This document shows positions 38,116-47,854 of a DNA stretch of 64,000 nucleotides, piece after piece. Within the stretch, counting starts at the first letter, position 1. Each line of letters starts with the position of its first letter. The position numbers and the translations under genes are program-made. This stretch comes from Candidatus Zhuqueibacterota bacterium (lineage in GTDB: Bacteria > Zhuqueibacterota > Zhuqueibacteria > Oceanimicrobiales > Oceanimicrobiaceae), in the NCBI GenBank assembly GCA_029261995.1, contig JAJDAF010000041.1, positions 45,902-109,901 of the forward strand, written 5' to 3'. The notes under the pieces were generated by a model. That model saw nothing but the letters and a program-made list of their open reading frames with translations, was not told the DNA's origin and ran no database searches.

Positions 38116-40646
38116 GGACCAACTCCATCCACATGGATACCGGTTGTGGTCGCAGGTGCTGGCACATGTCTGTCCAGAGTCTCAAAAAGCTGCACTTTCC
38201 TGATGGGCTTGACCAGGGTTTCGGTGCATCCGACCTGGAGACACCTGGCAAGTATTTTTGCATCAGTGTGAGCAGTCAGGGCGATAATAGGCATAGACGA
38301 GCCATTCTCAAGCTGCCTTATCTTCTCGGTTGCAGTGTAGCCATCCATGACCGGCATTTCGATGTCCATGAGTATTACGGATGGCGGCTTACTGCGACAT
38401 ATGTCGAGAGCTTCCTGACCGTTGACCGCGAAATTTACCTGATAGATATCTTTCTTCTTTTTGAAATAATTCAGCATCAGGCTGCGGTTGTCCGCCGAGT
38501 CGTCCACTACGAGAATCGTGGGGCGGGTATCGACCCACTTGCCGACCATCTCAAGCAAGAGCTTCTTGCGAACCGGCTTGGTGATGTAGTCATCCATGTC
38601 CTGCGCCAGGCAGCGCTCGCGATACCCACGGACGGCATGCGCCGTGAACGCAATGATGGGCGTGCGCGGCCGGTCGGAGTCGTGCTCAAAGGCCCGAATT
38701 TCCTGCGTTGCTTCAAATCCGTCCATTTCGGGCATGTAGATGTCCATGAGAATGAGGTCGTATGCCGTCGCTCTTGCAGCCTCGACACCGAGCACACCAT
38801 TTTCAGCAGTATCCACTTCGTAGTCAGCGCTTTGCAGAATACGAGCCGCGAGGACCTGGTTTTCCTTGTTGTCTTCAACCAGCAGAATACGGTGACTCGG
38901 GGTACTGGCCGACTGTTCTTCCACAACAACAACTTCAGGGGTTGCCGGCTGCTCGACGCCCTGCTTTGCCAATCTTCTGGCCAGCCGGAGCAGCGCGGTC
39001 TGGCGAACCGGCTTGCTGAGACATTTTACATGAAATCTCTCTTCAAGTTCTTGCTGGCTACTCCCTATCGGCAGCAGCACAATGACAGGCAGCCGCTTCA
39101 AGTCCGATTTGCTCTGCATGTATTGCAGGAAATCCGTTTGCGCTTCGCTCCTGGCATTGTCGAATATGACGACTGAAAAGTCAGCGGCGCGAGAATCAAG
39201 CAGAGTGACGGCCTCGTCCAGATTTGGCGCGCTCGACACCGCCCCCCCTGCACCGGTGACGATCTTTGTGAGTACATCGCGTACGCTGTCAGCTTCAACG
39301 ACCAGGAGTGTATTCAGCGGAGCCACGTTGACGCCGTTCGCCGGGTTATCCCGTTGGACGTTCGGCAAACTCATGGTGAACTGAAATGTGCTGCCTTCAC
39401 CCTCTTTGCTTTCCACCCAGAACCTGCCTCCCATCATTTCCACAATAGCTTTGGAGATGTTGAGGCCCAATCCGGTGCCGCCAAACTCCCGGGTTGTAGA
39501 GGTATTGGCCTGCGAAAATTTATCGAAAACTGTGGCCAGGCCCTCCTTGGAGATGCCAATTCCAGTGTCACGCACCTTTACGTGCAGGGAGACCCAGTCG
39601 GAAGAGCCGCCCTCCTGCTCCAGCTCATCCGTCGCCAGGATTTCGAGCCCGACGTGGCCACGCTCGGTAAATTTGATGGCATTTCCAAGAAGGTTAACCA
39701 TCACCTGGCGCAGGCGGGTTGGGTCGCCCGAGCAGAAGGCAGGCACATCGGGGCCAGTGTAGCAAGTGAGTTCGAGGCCCTTCCTCTGCGCCCGGACACC
39801 GAGTAGTTCTACTGCCGATTCGGCTACTTCGTGCAGGTCAAAATCGATCTGTTCCAGTTCCATCTGCCTCGCCTCTATTTTTGAAAAATCAAGGACGTCG
39901 TTGATCAGTTCCAGGAGTCCTTCCGATGAAGACTGCACAACATTGACAAATTCGCGCTGGTCGGCGCTGAGTTCGGATTCGAGCAGCAATTCGGTCATGC
40001 CGATCACGGAGTTCAGCGGCGTCCTGATTTCATGGCTCATGTTCGCGAGATACTCACTTTTCGCTCCGTTCGCCATTTCAGCCTGAGTCGCCATTTCCGT
40101 GGCATAAAGCGTTGTTTTTTCAAGATGAACTGTAATCTCCTGCAACTCAGAGTTGGCCCTCTCTGCTTCGCTTCTGGATAGGGTCAGTTCGTCGGTCAGT
40201 TCCTGCACTTGGGATCGATTTTGCACCACAACCGTGTAGGTCGTGCCATTTTCCCCATGCAATGCTGTCCACCGCAACGACACTGGAACGCGATCGCCAT
40301 CGCTGGTCACCGCAGTTAACGCCAATCCCGGACCCGAGTCAGGCGGAGCAGAAGCGAGCGTGATTTTCTCCTCTCCGTTCTCGAAGAGGGAAAAAAGTCG
40401 TTTGTCGTCAAAGTAATTTTGGTCGGCTTTCCAGAGTTGTTTCGCGGCGGGATTTACAATCTGGATGACCCCGTCGCTGTCGGTGTGCAGCACCGCTTCA
40501 TTGAGCGTATCAACGACGCTATTGAGCAATCCATTCACCGCCTGAACGGCCCTTCTTGCGGCATAATACCGGCGGCGGAGTAGCACTGCTGCGATCGCCG
40601 CGCAAACCGAGGTCAGTAAGAAAACGCTTATCAACATTCCTGTCAT
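38112..40646 (-). CDS. Hybrid sensor histidine kinase with three receivers
   Basis: An 844-residue membrane-anchored kinase: one N-terminal helix (~4-24), a PAS-like domain (~35-145, '[16 protein letters not shown]'), a coiled coil, HisKA with His205 ([11 protein letters not shown]) and a full HATPase ('NLLGNAIKF', '[10 protein letters not shown]'). Three receivers follow near 445, 588 and 712. REC1 is degenerate: VVEADS replaces the acidic pair and the Asp lies in '[10 protein letters not shown]' without the usual MPxMDG. REC2 ([11 protein letters not shown]) and REC3 ([11 protein letters not shown]) are intact. It starts directly after the TAG of the phosphatase gene. There is no HPt domain of its own; the separate HPt at 42383-42694 is a likely partner. 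Confidence 0.93.
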   Translation of the reverse strand: MTGMLISVFLLTSVCAAIAAVLLRRRYYAARRAVQAVNGLLNSVVDTLNEAVLHTDSDGVIQIVNPAAKQLWKADQNYFDDKRLFSLFENGEEKITLASAPPDSGPGLALTAVTSDGDRVPVSLRWTALHGENGTTYTVVVQNRSQVQELTDELTLSRSEAERANSELQEITVHLEKTTLYATEMATQAEMANGAKSEYLANMSHEIRTPLNSVIGMTELLLESELSADQREFVNVVQSSSEGLLELINDVLDFSKIEARQMELEQIDFDLHEVAESAVELLGVRAQRKGLELTCYTGPDVPAFCSGDPTRLRQVMVNLLGNAIKFTERGHVGLEILATDELEQEGGSSDWVSLHVKVRDTGIGISKEGLATVFDKFSQANTSTTREFGGTGLGLNISKAIVEMMGGRFWVESKEGEGSTFQFTMSLPNVQRDNPANGVNVAPLNTLLVVEADSVRDVLTKIVTGAGGAVSSAPNLDEAVTLLDSRAADFSVVIFDNARSEAQTDFLQYMQSKSDLKRLPVIVLLPIGSSQQELEERFHVKCLSKPVRQTALLRLARRLAKQGVEQPATPEVVVVEEQSASTPSHRILLVEDNKENQVLAARILQSADYEVDTAENGVLGVEAARATAYDLILMDIYMPEMDGFEATQEIRAFEHDSDRPRTPIIAFTAHAVRGYRERCLAQDMDDYITKPVRKKLLLEMVGKWVDTRPTILVVDDSADNRSLMLNYFKKKKDIYQVNFAVNGQEALDICRSKPPSVILMDIEMPVMDGYTATEKIRQLENGSSMPIIALTAHTDAKILARCLQVGCTETLVKPIRKVQLFETLDRHVPAPATTTGIHVDGVGP

Positions 40647-41837
40647 CTAGTCTGTCCGCTCAATGGCAATCATAGAAATGTCATCGTCGAAATCGACCCT
40701 GCCGGTCCAGGATTCCATACCGGTCCAGACCACGCTCAGAAGTTCCAGCGACGATTTGTCCCGATTCTTCTCTATCAGACCCACCAACCGTTTCTCGGTG
40801 AACTGTTCGTCGCGACTATTCAGGCACTCGGTGACGCCGTCGGAGTGCACGATCAGACGATCACCGATGTGAAAACTCGCTTCTACTTGCGTATATTCGG
40901 CCTCAGGAATTAAGCCCACCGGAAATCCGCCGTCACCGAGTAGCTGAGCGTGTTTCCCGGGCGTCAGCAATATCGGCGAGGGATGCGCCGCCTGGCAAAA
41001 CCGGATGCTGTCATCCCGCAGGTCAACAATGCCGTACACCATCGTGAAATACTGGTCAATTTCACAGTCTGACTGGTAGGTCCGGTTCAAATCAGCCAAG
41101 ACCTCGGCTGGCTCCACAATTCTGTAATGGGGAGACTCTGGCACAGGAGATCTCAGGGGACTTTCTCCCAAAGGACAAGGAGAAATGACGCCGCTGAGGC
41201 TCGCCGAGTAAAGCGCAGACGCAACACCGTGGCCAGAAACGTCCAAAAGGTAGAAACCAACATTGTGCTCATCCAACTGGAAAAAGTTGAAAGTGTCACC
41301 GCCAACGTGGGACGACGGTAGAAAGACGCTTTCAAAAGTAACTCCCAGAATAGCGCTGGATTGGCCGGGTAGCAAGCGTCTCTGAAAGGCAGAAGCGACT
41401 TTAAGATCGTTTTCGATTGTGTCGTTGGCCCGCTCCAGTTTTCGGTTGCGTTCCTCCAGCTCCTGTTGAAGCTTAAGGATGCGTTGTCCGGCGCGAATCC
41501 GCTGATGCAGTTCCTCCTGGTTGAAACATTTGGAAACAAAATCATCTGCCCCGGCGCGCATACCTTCGATGACGGCAGACTTCTCGTTTAAAGATGTGAG
41601 AAGAACAATGTAGACGTATCCTGAGCTATCAGAGAGCCTGATTTGCTTGCAGAGTGTTGGTCCATCCATAACCGGCATGAGCCAGTCAGTGATAACAAAG
41701 TTGATGTCGTCTTGTTTTATGAGATCGAGGGCTTCCTGTCCATTGGTCGCCAACCTGACGTCGTGGTCCCATTTGCGGAGAATATTGGAGAGCAACCCTC
41801 GCATATTGGCGTCATCATCAACGACTAAGATTCGCAT
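40647..41837 (-). CDS. Response regulator with PP2C-type (SpoIIE/RsbU) phosphatase output
   Basis: A 396-residue protein: receiver domain 1-120 with acidic residues 7-9, phospho-Asp D51 (VITDWLMPVMDG) and a 'SK' lysine near 102. A coiled-coil linker (~120-155) follows, then a SpoIIE-like PP2C phosphatase domain. That domain shows 'FQRRLLPG', 'GGDTFNFF', 'LLDVSGHGVASAL' and 'HSDGVTECLN', the metal-binding aspartates of the family. Such proteins dephosphorylate STAS anti-anti-sigma proteins, and a STAS gene lies 149 bases upstream. The next gene starts at the base after its stop, so the two are coupled. Likely output stage of the relay. Confidence 0.93.
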   Translation of the reverse strand: MRILVVDDDANMRGLLSNILRKWDHDVRLATNGQEALDLIKQDDINFVITDWLMPVMDGPTLCKQIRLSDSSGYVYIVLLTSLNEKSAVIEGMRAGADDFVSKCFNQEELHQRIRAGQRILKLQQELEERNRKLERANDTIENDLKVASAFQRRLLPGQSSAILGVTFESVFLPSSHVGGDTFNFFQLDEHNVGFYLLDVSGHGVASALYSASLSGVISPCPLGESPLRSPVPESPHYRIVEPAEVLADLNRTYQSDCEIDQYFTMVYGIVDLRDDSIRFCQAAHPSPILLTPGKHAQLLGDGGFPVGLIPEAEYTQVEASFHIGDRLIVHSDGVTECLNSRDEQFTEKRLVGLIEKNRDKSSLELLSVVWTGMESWTGRVDFDDDISMIAIERTD

Positions 41838-41986
41838 GCCCGAAGAGCCTTTAGCCCCAATTCCCTGGTAAGCAACGGCCGGTCTTTGTCACGACAAGAC
41901 CGGCATCCAATTTCATCTAACATCCGATTCTTTTTGATGCCAGAGGTAGGTGAGCCAAGCAATGGTATTCCAGTGGCCAATGTCTT

Positions 41987-42328
41987 TTAGCTTCTTGCCA
42001 GCACCTGCATGGCTTCTTCATCGCTGTCAAGCATCTGAAAGACCTTGTCCATCCTGGTGAGTTTAAACATGGTCATCACAGGCCGCCGGGTTCCGGTAAT
42101 GACAATCCTGCCTTCTTGCCCCAGCGCTTTCCTGCATGCGACAATCGCGCCCAGGCCGGTACTGTCGATAAAATCCACATGCGCGATGTTCAGGACGATG
42201 TTGTGTTCTCCCTTGTCAATATGGCTGAGCATTGTATTCCTGAGATCGCTCGCCAGCTCGGCATCCAACCTTTTGTCAAGCAGGGTTGCGATGAGAACAT
42301 CCTCCTGTCTGGTCATTTTTGCTCGCAT
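41987..42328 (-). CDS. STAS-domain anti-sigma factor antagonist (SpoIIAA/RsbV-like)
   Basis: A 113-residue STAS protein. The phosphorylatable serine motif is intact: 'VDFIDSTGLGAIV' with Ser56. In the known partner-switching systems the unphosphorylated form binds an anti-sigma kinase and frees a sigma factor or other target, and a PP2C phosphatase such as the next gene product reactivates it. No RsbW-like kinase gene is present in this operon, so the kinase must be encoded elsewhere or a different target is used. It lies 54 bases after the HPt gene. Confidence 0.92.
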   Translation of the reverse strand: MRAKMTRQEDVLIATLLDKRLDAELASDLRNTMLSHIDKGEHNIVLNIAHVDFIDSTGLGAIVACRKALGQEGRIVITGTRRPVMTMFKLTRMDKVFQMLDSDEEAMQVLARS

Positions 42329-42382
42329 TGGTCAGTCGCTTTTATATGTGTCGTGATATTGCAGGACGCCGAAGATGCCCGA

Positions 42383-42694
42383 CTATACATCGTCCTGCCA
42401 GACTATCTTTACGGTTGACAGATAGGTCTCGAGATAATCCACCGCTTCTTGTATCTCAGGAATGCTGCTCGCGATAGCAGCTTCTTCGATCGCGCTGCCG
42501 ATTTCGGTAATCTGGCCGAAGCCGTAGCCACCACCCGAGCCTTTCATGCTGTGCCCGAGCCGCTGAATCTCATTGAGATCGCCGGTATCCAGGTACCCGC
42601 GAATGGCAGCAATGTCTTCGCGTCGATTGTCCAGGTATTCGGGGATCAGGTCTTCAAGGTCGATGTCAATATACGCAACAGATTCTTCCGGCAT
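42383..42694 (-). CDS. HPt domain phosphotransfer protein
   Basis: A 103-residue stand-alone histidine phosphotransfer protein, all-helical, with the active-site motif 'LGHSMKGSGGGYGF' and His48 as the phospho-acceptor. It is the first gene of the minus-strand signalling operon. Because both hybrid kinases of the operon end in receivers and lack HPt domains, this protein most simply carries phosphate from their receivers to the receiver of the PP2C regulator. The start ATG at 42694 lies before an acidic N-terminus. Confidence 0.92.
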   Translation of the reverse strand: MPEESVAYIDIDLEDLIPEYLDNRREDIAAIRGYLDTGDLNEIQRLGHSMKGSGGGYGFGQITEIGSAIEEAAIASSIPEIQEAVDYLETYLSTVKIVWQDDV

Positions 42695-42861
42695 CGTGTG
42701 CTCCCATGCTAGTGCATCGTTGGTGAAAATCTTGTCAATACGTTATTATTTATCGACGACCCGAATAAAACATTTAGTTAACACAGGAGGTGATGAATGG
42801 AATACTGGGAGATGACAGGAGACGAGGAAATCAAGCTTGGGAGATGTGAAACCGGGTACTT

Positions 42862-43665
42862 CTAAAGGTCAGTTCCGCTGAAAGCGGCGTCGGTGTGTCG
42901 GCGCATGAGCGTATGCACTTTTCCGTTGGAGGCAATGATGTTTCCGCTCTGCAGATGGTCGCTCCTGCCGAGGAAGCCAGAAACCTCACCACCGGCCTCC
43001 TCGATGAGGAGAACACCTGCTGCGATGTCCCACAGATTGAGTTCGACTTCCCAGAAGCCATCCAACCTACCGCAGGCAACGTAAGACAGGTCGAGCGCTG
43101 CGGCGCCGGCACGGCGCAGATCACTGACCTCGTGAAACATGGAGACAAATGCCTCGAAATAGGGTCGCGCCAGATGCTTGGCGCGGAACGGAAAGCCGGT
43201 AGCCAGCAGGCATTGCGCGGTGTCTTCGGCTGTACTCACCCGGATTGGCTCGGAGTTTAGAAAGGCGCCACCACCTCTTTGTGCGCAGAAGAGTTCGTCC
43301 CGAGTGGGATCAAACACCGCCCCGACGATTGGCTGGCCGTTATGCAGCAGAGCAACCGAGACAGCGAAAAACGGGAAGTTGTGAATATAGTTCTTGGTTC
43401 CGTCCAGTGGGTCAATCACCCATAGGTAGCCGTCGCCTACCTGACCGCCGCCCGATTCTTCCGCGAGAATGTCGTGCTCAGGGTGGCGTTTGCGCAGGTA
43501 TTCGATAATCGCCTTTTCCGACAACAGGTCAACCTGGGTAACAAAATCGAATTGCTGTTTCTTGCTGATTTGATGTCTCTTTTCGCCTGACAGGTTGCCG
43601 CTCAGAATCTCGCCACCCAGGCGAGCAGCGGCAACCGCGGTTTCGAGGTAGGAATCGTAGGACAT
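42862..43665 (-). CDS. Inositol monophosphatase family protein (SuhB-like)
   Basis: A 267-residue Mg-dependent, Li-sensitive-type phosphatase. Metal and catalytic residues are present: Glu69/Glu70 (AEESGG), Asp85, Asp88 with GT at 89-90 (DPLDGTKNY) and Asp213 (LWDIAAG). Family members hydrolyse inositol-1-phosphate, histidinol phosphate or 3'-phosphoadenosine phosphate; SuhB also aids rRNA transcription. The substrate here cannot be told from sequence. It begins 8 bases after mutS2 and is the last gene of the rpsU operon. Confidence 0.92.
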   Translation of the reverse strand: MSYDSYLETAVAAARLGGEILSGNLSGEKRHQISKKQQFDFVTQVDLLSEKAIIEYLRKRHPEHDILAEESGGGQVGDGYLWVIDPLDGTKNYIHNFPFFAVSVALLHNGQPIVGAVFDPTRDELFCAQRGGGAFLNSEPIRVSTAEDTAQCLLATGFPFRAKHLARPYFEAFVSMFHEVSDLRRAGAAALDLSYVACGRLDGFWEVELNLWDIAAGVLLIEEAGGEVSGFLGRSDHLQSGNIIASNGKVHTLMRRHTDAAFSGTDL

Positions 43666-43673
43666 AATTTGCT

Positions 43674-46067
43674 CTAATCCAGTTTCGCGATGGTCACGCC
43701 GAGGTCGCCGGCGTTCCAGGCGCCCATTTCATGGCTACGGACGCGTGGATGTTTGTCAAGGTAAGCGGTGAGTCCTTTGCGCAGAACACCGGTACCCTTG
43801 CCGTGAATTATCCTGACCTGCTCCCAGCTTGCCAGAAGCGCGTCATCCAAAAATTTATCGACAATGCGGGTCGCGTCATCAAGCGACTGGCCGCGCACGT
43901 CAATTTCGGGCAGAACGCTATCTTTCGCTTCAGCCTCCACACGAACGGTGCCGCTTGCCTGACGGGTTCGGGTCTTGCTTCGCGGTGCAGCGGACAACTC
44001 AGCGCTCGGCACCCAAACTTTCATATTGCCTAACTGCAACAGAACTTTTGCACCCCCGTCCTGCACCTCCACAATCCGGCCAACCTGTTTTTGAGCTTGC
44101 CACAGGACCTCGGCGCCGGCTTCGATTGCAGCAGGTTGCTGTTGCGAATCAGGTGTGGCAGGCCCACCGGCACGAGTCACCGCTTTCAGTTTCTGAGTCA
44201 CATCGTGCTGCTGCGCCTCGATGGATTTTCTCGCCTTGGCCACCGTCTCTCGCCCAGCCTGTTTTTCTCTGATTTCCCTGACTGCCTGCTCCACAACCGC
44301 ATTCGACTGGGAAAGAATCTGCTGCGAATCATGAAGGGCTTCCTGTTTAAGCCGTCGCCCCTCCTGCTTGATGGAATCGAGCCTGCCCTCGTACAGTTTT
44401 TTCAGATCATCGAGATGACGCTGCTCTTGGCCAAGCCTTTCGCTGAGTAGATCAGTTGCCTGGGTCTTGCCTTCTAAATCGAGAATCAGGCGTTCGAGAT
44501 CGTGTTTCTCGCTGCCGAGCAACTCATGTGAGCGCTTCAGCATGGACCCGGGCAGTCCCAGCCGCTTTGAAATTTCGAGGGCGTAACTGGACCCCGGCAC
44601 ACCTGCCTTGAACCGAAATGTCGGCCGCAAAGTCGATGCATCAAACTCCATAGATCCATTTTGGACATGGGGTGTGTTGTAGGCAAACGCCTTCAGGCTA
44701 CCGTGATGGGTTGTGACAACCGTCTGGCAGCCTCGCTTCGTCAGCATTTCCAGCAACGCGATGGAGAGCGCCGAGCCCTCATCCGGGTCTGTGCCGACGC
44801 CAATTTCGTCGAGAAGCACGAGAGATCTCTCGCCGGCAGCCTCGAGAATTCGTCTTATGTTTCTGATGTGGGAGGTGAACGTCGAGAGATCATTCTCAAT
44901 CGATTGGTAGTCGCCGATATCGGCAAAGATGCCGTCGAACACCGGCAGAGATGAATCCTCGTGCGCTGGAATGGGAACCCCTGAGTGGGTCATCAAGGCC
45001 AGCAGGCCCACAGTTTTCAACGCGACGGACTTGCCGCCGGCGTTCGGGCCGCTAATCACCACGGTGTTTGTTTGCGGTCCGATTTCCATATCGAGTGGCA
45101 CCACTGCCTGCCCGTCTTTTTTATGCACGAGCAACAAGGGATGCTTGCCCGAAACAATCCGAATGAGATTTTTTGAATTCAGTGCAGGCTTGACGCAATC
45201 GAATCTCTTTGAGAAAACCGCTTTCGCGTGCAGGAAGTCAAATTCAATCAGAATGCTGAGATTTTGAATAATCGCTTCGAGCTCAAACCTCACCCGGCTG
45301 GTGAGTTCTTTCAGGATACGTTCTATCTCGCGCAGTTCCTGGCCTTTGAGGCGGTGAATCTCGTTATTCATCTCGACCGACTCAAGAGGCTCCACAAACA
45401 GAGTCGCGCCGCTGGCCGACTGGTCGTGAACAAGGCCTTTCACCTTACCTTTGTGTTCCAGTTTCAGTGGGAAAACCAGCCTGCCGTCTTTCAGGTTGAG
45501 CACTGAATCCTGCAGATATCCACTTGCCGCTGCCTGGCGGAAAAGCGATTCCATCGACTTGCGGGCGCGAGCCTGCATGCGCTGAATTTCCTTGCGGAGA
45601 CGACTCAACTCCGGGCTGGCGGCGCTTTTGACCTCAAATGCCTCAAAGTCTATCTTCCCGGCGATGCTCTTCTCGAGCGGACGAAGCACGTGGATGTCGT
45701 GTGCGACAATCCACAGGCTGGGATATTTTTCGCTGCGATTCTCGACGAATTGGCGTAATCGCCGACTGGCGGCCAGTGTGCTCGCGATGCGGACCAGACC
45801 GTCGCACTGCAAATAGTTGCCATCGACGCTCGCAACTTCGAGGTCGCGCTTGATCTCCCAGATCTCGAGTGGAAAATTCTCTTCGTGGCGCAGAATATCG
45901 GCAAGCTCAATCACCCTGTCAAGTGCAAGTTGAATTTCATCATGAGAGCTGAGAAATGGAAGAGCGATGATTCGTTGGCGAGCTTCGTCGGAGAGCGCGT
46001 CGCGACCGATGATGTCGCAGACTTTGTCGAACTCCAGACGAGTGTGGAGGTCCTGCAAGCGATTCAT
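43674..46067 (-). CDS. mutS2: MutS2 ATPase/endonuclease (RqcU-like)
   Basis: A 797-residue protein of normal MutS2 length: clamp/lever region, ATPase with Walker A 'SGPNAGGKSV' near 339 and 'VLLDEIGVGTD' near 415, a long charged coiled coil (~510-630), a KOW-like segment (~655-700) and a C-terminal Smr domain (~720-797) with 'IDVRGQSLDDA' and 'HGKGTGVLR'. It lacks the MutS mismatch-recognition domain. MutS2 has been linked to recombination control and, in Firmicutes, to splitting collided ribosomes, which fits its operon with rpsU. Its ATG overlaps the cvpA stop (ATGA). Confidence 0.95.
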   Translation of the reverse strand: MNRLQDLHTRLEFDKVCDIIGRDALSDEARQRIIALPFLSSHDEIQLALDRVIELADILRHEENFPLEIWEIKRDLEVASVDGNYLQCDGLVRIASTLAASRRLRQFVENRSEKYPSLWIVAHDIHVLRPLEKSIAGKIDFEAFEVKSAASPELSRLRKEIQRMQARARKSMESLFRQAAASGYLQDSVLNLKDGRLVFPLKLEHKGKVKGLVHDQSASGATLFVEPLESVEMNNEIHRLKGQELREIERILKELTSRVRFELEAIIQNLSILIEFDFLHAKAVFSKRFDCVKPALNSKNLIRIVSGKHPLLLVHKKDGQAVVPLDMEIGPQTNTVVISGPNAGGKSVALKTVGLLALMTHSGVPIPAHEDSSLPVFDGIFADIGDYQSIENDLSTFTSHIRNIRRILEAAGERSLVLLDEIGVGTDPDEGSALSIALLEMLTKRGCQTVVTTHHGSLKAFAYNTPHVQNGSMEFDASTLRPTFRFKAGVPGSSYALEISKRLGLPGSMLKRSHELLGSEKHDLERLILDLEGKTQATDLLSERLGQEQRHLDDLKKLYEGRLDSIKQEGRRLKQEALHDSQQILSQSNAVVEQAVREIREKQAGRETVAKARKSIEAQQHDVTQKLKAVTRAGGPATPDSQQQPAAIEAGAEVLWQAQKQVGRIVEVQDGGAKVLLQLGNMKVWVPSAELSAAPRSKTRTRQASGTVRVEAEAKDSVLPEIDVRGQSLDDATRIVDKFLDDALLASWEQVRIIHGKGTGVLRKGLTAYLDKHPRVRSHEMGAWNAGDLGVTIAKLD

Positions 46068-46678
46068 TTTCGAGACCGGCTATTTGAGCGACTGCCCTCC
46101 GCCTTGAATGATTCTAAGAAGCCATCCGTGTGCTTGCTGACTTTGTTGGTAGAGCGCTCAATGCTTTCCTTGAGTTCGGAATAGAATGACTTGGAGCCCG
46201 GCACGACAGCCATCATCATGTTGAACATGCGTGGCGCCAGCTTTTTCACCGGTTCGTACAGCAGGCTTTGGTCGCGATTCGGCAGGATCTGGTCGCTGAA
46301 CGGGATGATCGAAACCAACAACACCAGCAAACTCGTAATGACACCGCCTTTGGCCAGGCCGATGATGCCTCCGACCAACTTCTCAATGGGCCGCATGAAG
46401 GTGAATTTTACAATCTTGTGCAAAACGAAACTCAAAACCTGGGCCGCGATCTGTAGACTCACAAAAACCAGAAGAAAGGAGAGTAGCGTGATAAATCCGG
46501 GAGGGATGTCGAGAACCCTGTCAAGCAGCTCGGCCACATTGCTCATCAGCTTGATCCCCGCAATCAGGGAGACGACAAGTCCGACAAGACCAATGGTCTC
46601 ATTAATGGCGCCTCGGAACAAGCCTTTTATCGTAAAGACTGCGATAATTCCGAGGATGGCAATATCAATAGTGTTCAC
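46064..46678 (-). CDS. cvpA: CvpA family membrane protein
   Basis: A 204-residue protein with four membrane segments in the first ~130 residues ('IAILGIIAVFTIKGLFRGAI', 'LVVSLIAGIKL', 'FITLLSFLLVFVSLQIAAQVL', 'GVITSLLVLLVSII') followed by a charged soluble tail, the layout of CvpA (colicin V production/envelope homeostasis) proteins. The start is GTG at 46678 with a poor ribosome-binding site. It overlaps mutS2 by 4 bases, an arrangement seen in many genomes where cvpA and mutS2 are neighbours. Confidence 0.9.
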   Translation of the reverse strand: MNTIDIAILGIIAVFTIKGLFRGAINETIGLVGLVVSLIAGIKLMSNVAELLDRVLDIPPGFITLLSFLLVFVSLQIAAQVLSFVLHKIVKFTFMRPIEKLVGGIIGLAKGGVITSLLVLLVSIIPFSDQILPNRDQSLLYEPVKKLAPRMFNMMMAVVPGSKSFYSELKESIERSTNKVSKHTDGFLESFKAEGSRSNSRSRK

Positions 46679-46745
46679 AAGAATAGAAAAGGTAGCAAGA
46701 GTGACTGCTCACTCGAAAAGGTTCGTGGAAAATTGACGGAACCGA

Positions 46746-47189
46746 CTAGGAGAGCTTCTGTCGGACTAACTGCTGGATTAGTTTGCCGTCGGCCTTCCCC
46801 TTGAGCTGCTGCATCGCAGCACCCATGGTTTTGCCCAAATCCTGTACGCCCGATGCGCCCGTCTCTGAAATGACTTTCGAAACGATCTGCTCTATCTCAG
46901 CTTCAGAAAGCTGTTCAGGAAGATAATTCGCAATGATATCCAACTCAGCGCGCTCGATGGCCAGCAAATCGTCCCGGTCGGTTTTTTCGTACATTTCAAT
47001 GGCCTCTCGGCGCTTCTTGGCGGCATTGTTGAGCACAGTCAGGACATCGTCGTCAGAGAGCTCACTTCCCTTCGCAATCTGACGATCTTTGATCTGGGCG
47101 CGCACCATTCGTAATGTGCCGACCTTTGCTTTATCGCCGGCCTTCATGGCGACCGTGACGTCTTGGGCGAGCTTTTCTTGTAATGTCAT
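46746..47189 (-). CDS. yqeY: GatB/YqeY domain protein
   Basis: A 147-residue protein matching the whole YqeY family. 'LQEKLAQDVTVAMKAGD' at the start, 'IIANYLPEQLSEAEIE' in the middle and 'LGKTMGAAMQQLKGKADG' near the end are typical. The domain is the tRNA-binding tail domain of GatB, and free YqeY is thought to bind tRNA or affect amidation, though its role is unproven. It lies between rpsU (18 bases upstream) and cvpA, a conserved neighbourhood. Confidence 0.94.
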   Translation of the reverse strand: MTLQEKLAQDVTVAMKAGDKAKVGTLRMVRAQIKDRQIAKGSELSDDDVLTVLNNAAKKRREAIEMYEKTDRDDLLAIERAELDIIANYLPEQLSEAEIEQIVSKVISETGASGVQDLGKTMGAAMQQLKGKADGKLIQQLVRQKLS

Positions 47190-47207
47190 TATGGGAATTC
47201 TTGAGAC

Positions 47208-47405
47208 CTAGGAACTCTCTAACATCGCCGTACGACGATGCTTCCTTCTTGCGGCCGACAACTTCCGCTTCTTTTTTTCGCTGGGTTTTTCGAAGTGGCG
47301 GTGTTTCCTGCACTCTGAAAAAACACCTGCACGCTGGCACGCTTTGGTGAATCGCTTCAAAGCACGTTCAAAATTTTCGCCTTCTCTGATTTTGACACTG
47401 GGCAT
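47208..47405 (-). CDS. rpsU: 30S ribosomal protein bS21
   Basis: A 65-residue basic protein that matches bS21 along its full length: '[21 protein letters not shown]' region at the start, then an Arg/Lys-rich tail. bS21 sits on the 30S platform near the anti-Shine-Dalgarno sequence and helps initiation. AGGAGG lies 10 bases before the ATG. It is the first gene of a five-gene minus-strand operon (rpsU, yqeY, cvpA, mutS2, inositol phosphatase family), with a good promoter 79 bases upstream. Confidence 0.97.
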   Translation of the reverse strand: MPSVKIREGENFERALKRFTKACQRAGVFSECRKHRHFEKPSEKKKRKLSAARRKHRRTAMLESS

Positions 47406-47854
47406 GAATTCAAGACCTCCTGGATGAAAGAGTTTAAAGTTAAGTCACATTACGGCTACGAGTGCCAGTTCTACGGAACATTTATAATAGCGATTCAGCA
47501 AGCAAAATGCAAGCGCTTTTTGGAACGCCCGGTTCCTTTTGAATCGCCTGGTCAGCGCAAAAGTTGAGGGGCGGCGCGCCTACTGGTCAAGAATTCCTAC
47601 GCCTTTCAGAATCACAGACCAGGTGGTGTCAGACCAGCCCTGTTGTTCCATTTTCATCATGGTTTTTGCGGGGAAAATGAAACCCTGACCGAAACATCTC
47701 GAATACCTGAAAGATTGGTCTTGCTCCGGTCACTACATTTCTTATTTTGTCAGGTATTCTTCACTCTTTTCACAGTACTAAAAAGACGGTTCGGAACCTA
47801 CACGATGTTCCAGACCACACCTGCATGATCAAATCCACATGAAGGAGGACTATC
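47406..47854. other. Divergent intergenic region upstream of rpsU and the S9 peptidase
   Basis: A 449-base stretch without a convincing gene. It holds the rpsU promoter on the minus strand. The plus-strand half (about 47540-47850) becomes AT-rich toward the peptidase start but shows no clear -35/-10 pair. Confidence 0.6.
47484..47512 (-). promoter_or_regulatory. Sigma70-like promoter of the rpsU operon
   Basis: On the minus strand TTGCAT (47512-47507), a 17-base spacer and TATTAT (47489-47484). Transcription would start near 47477 and give a leader of about 70 bases before rpsU. Confidence 0.65.
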
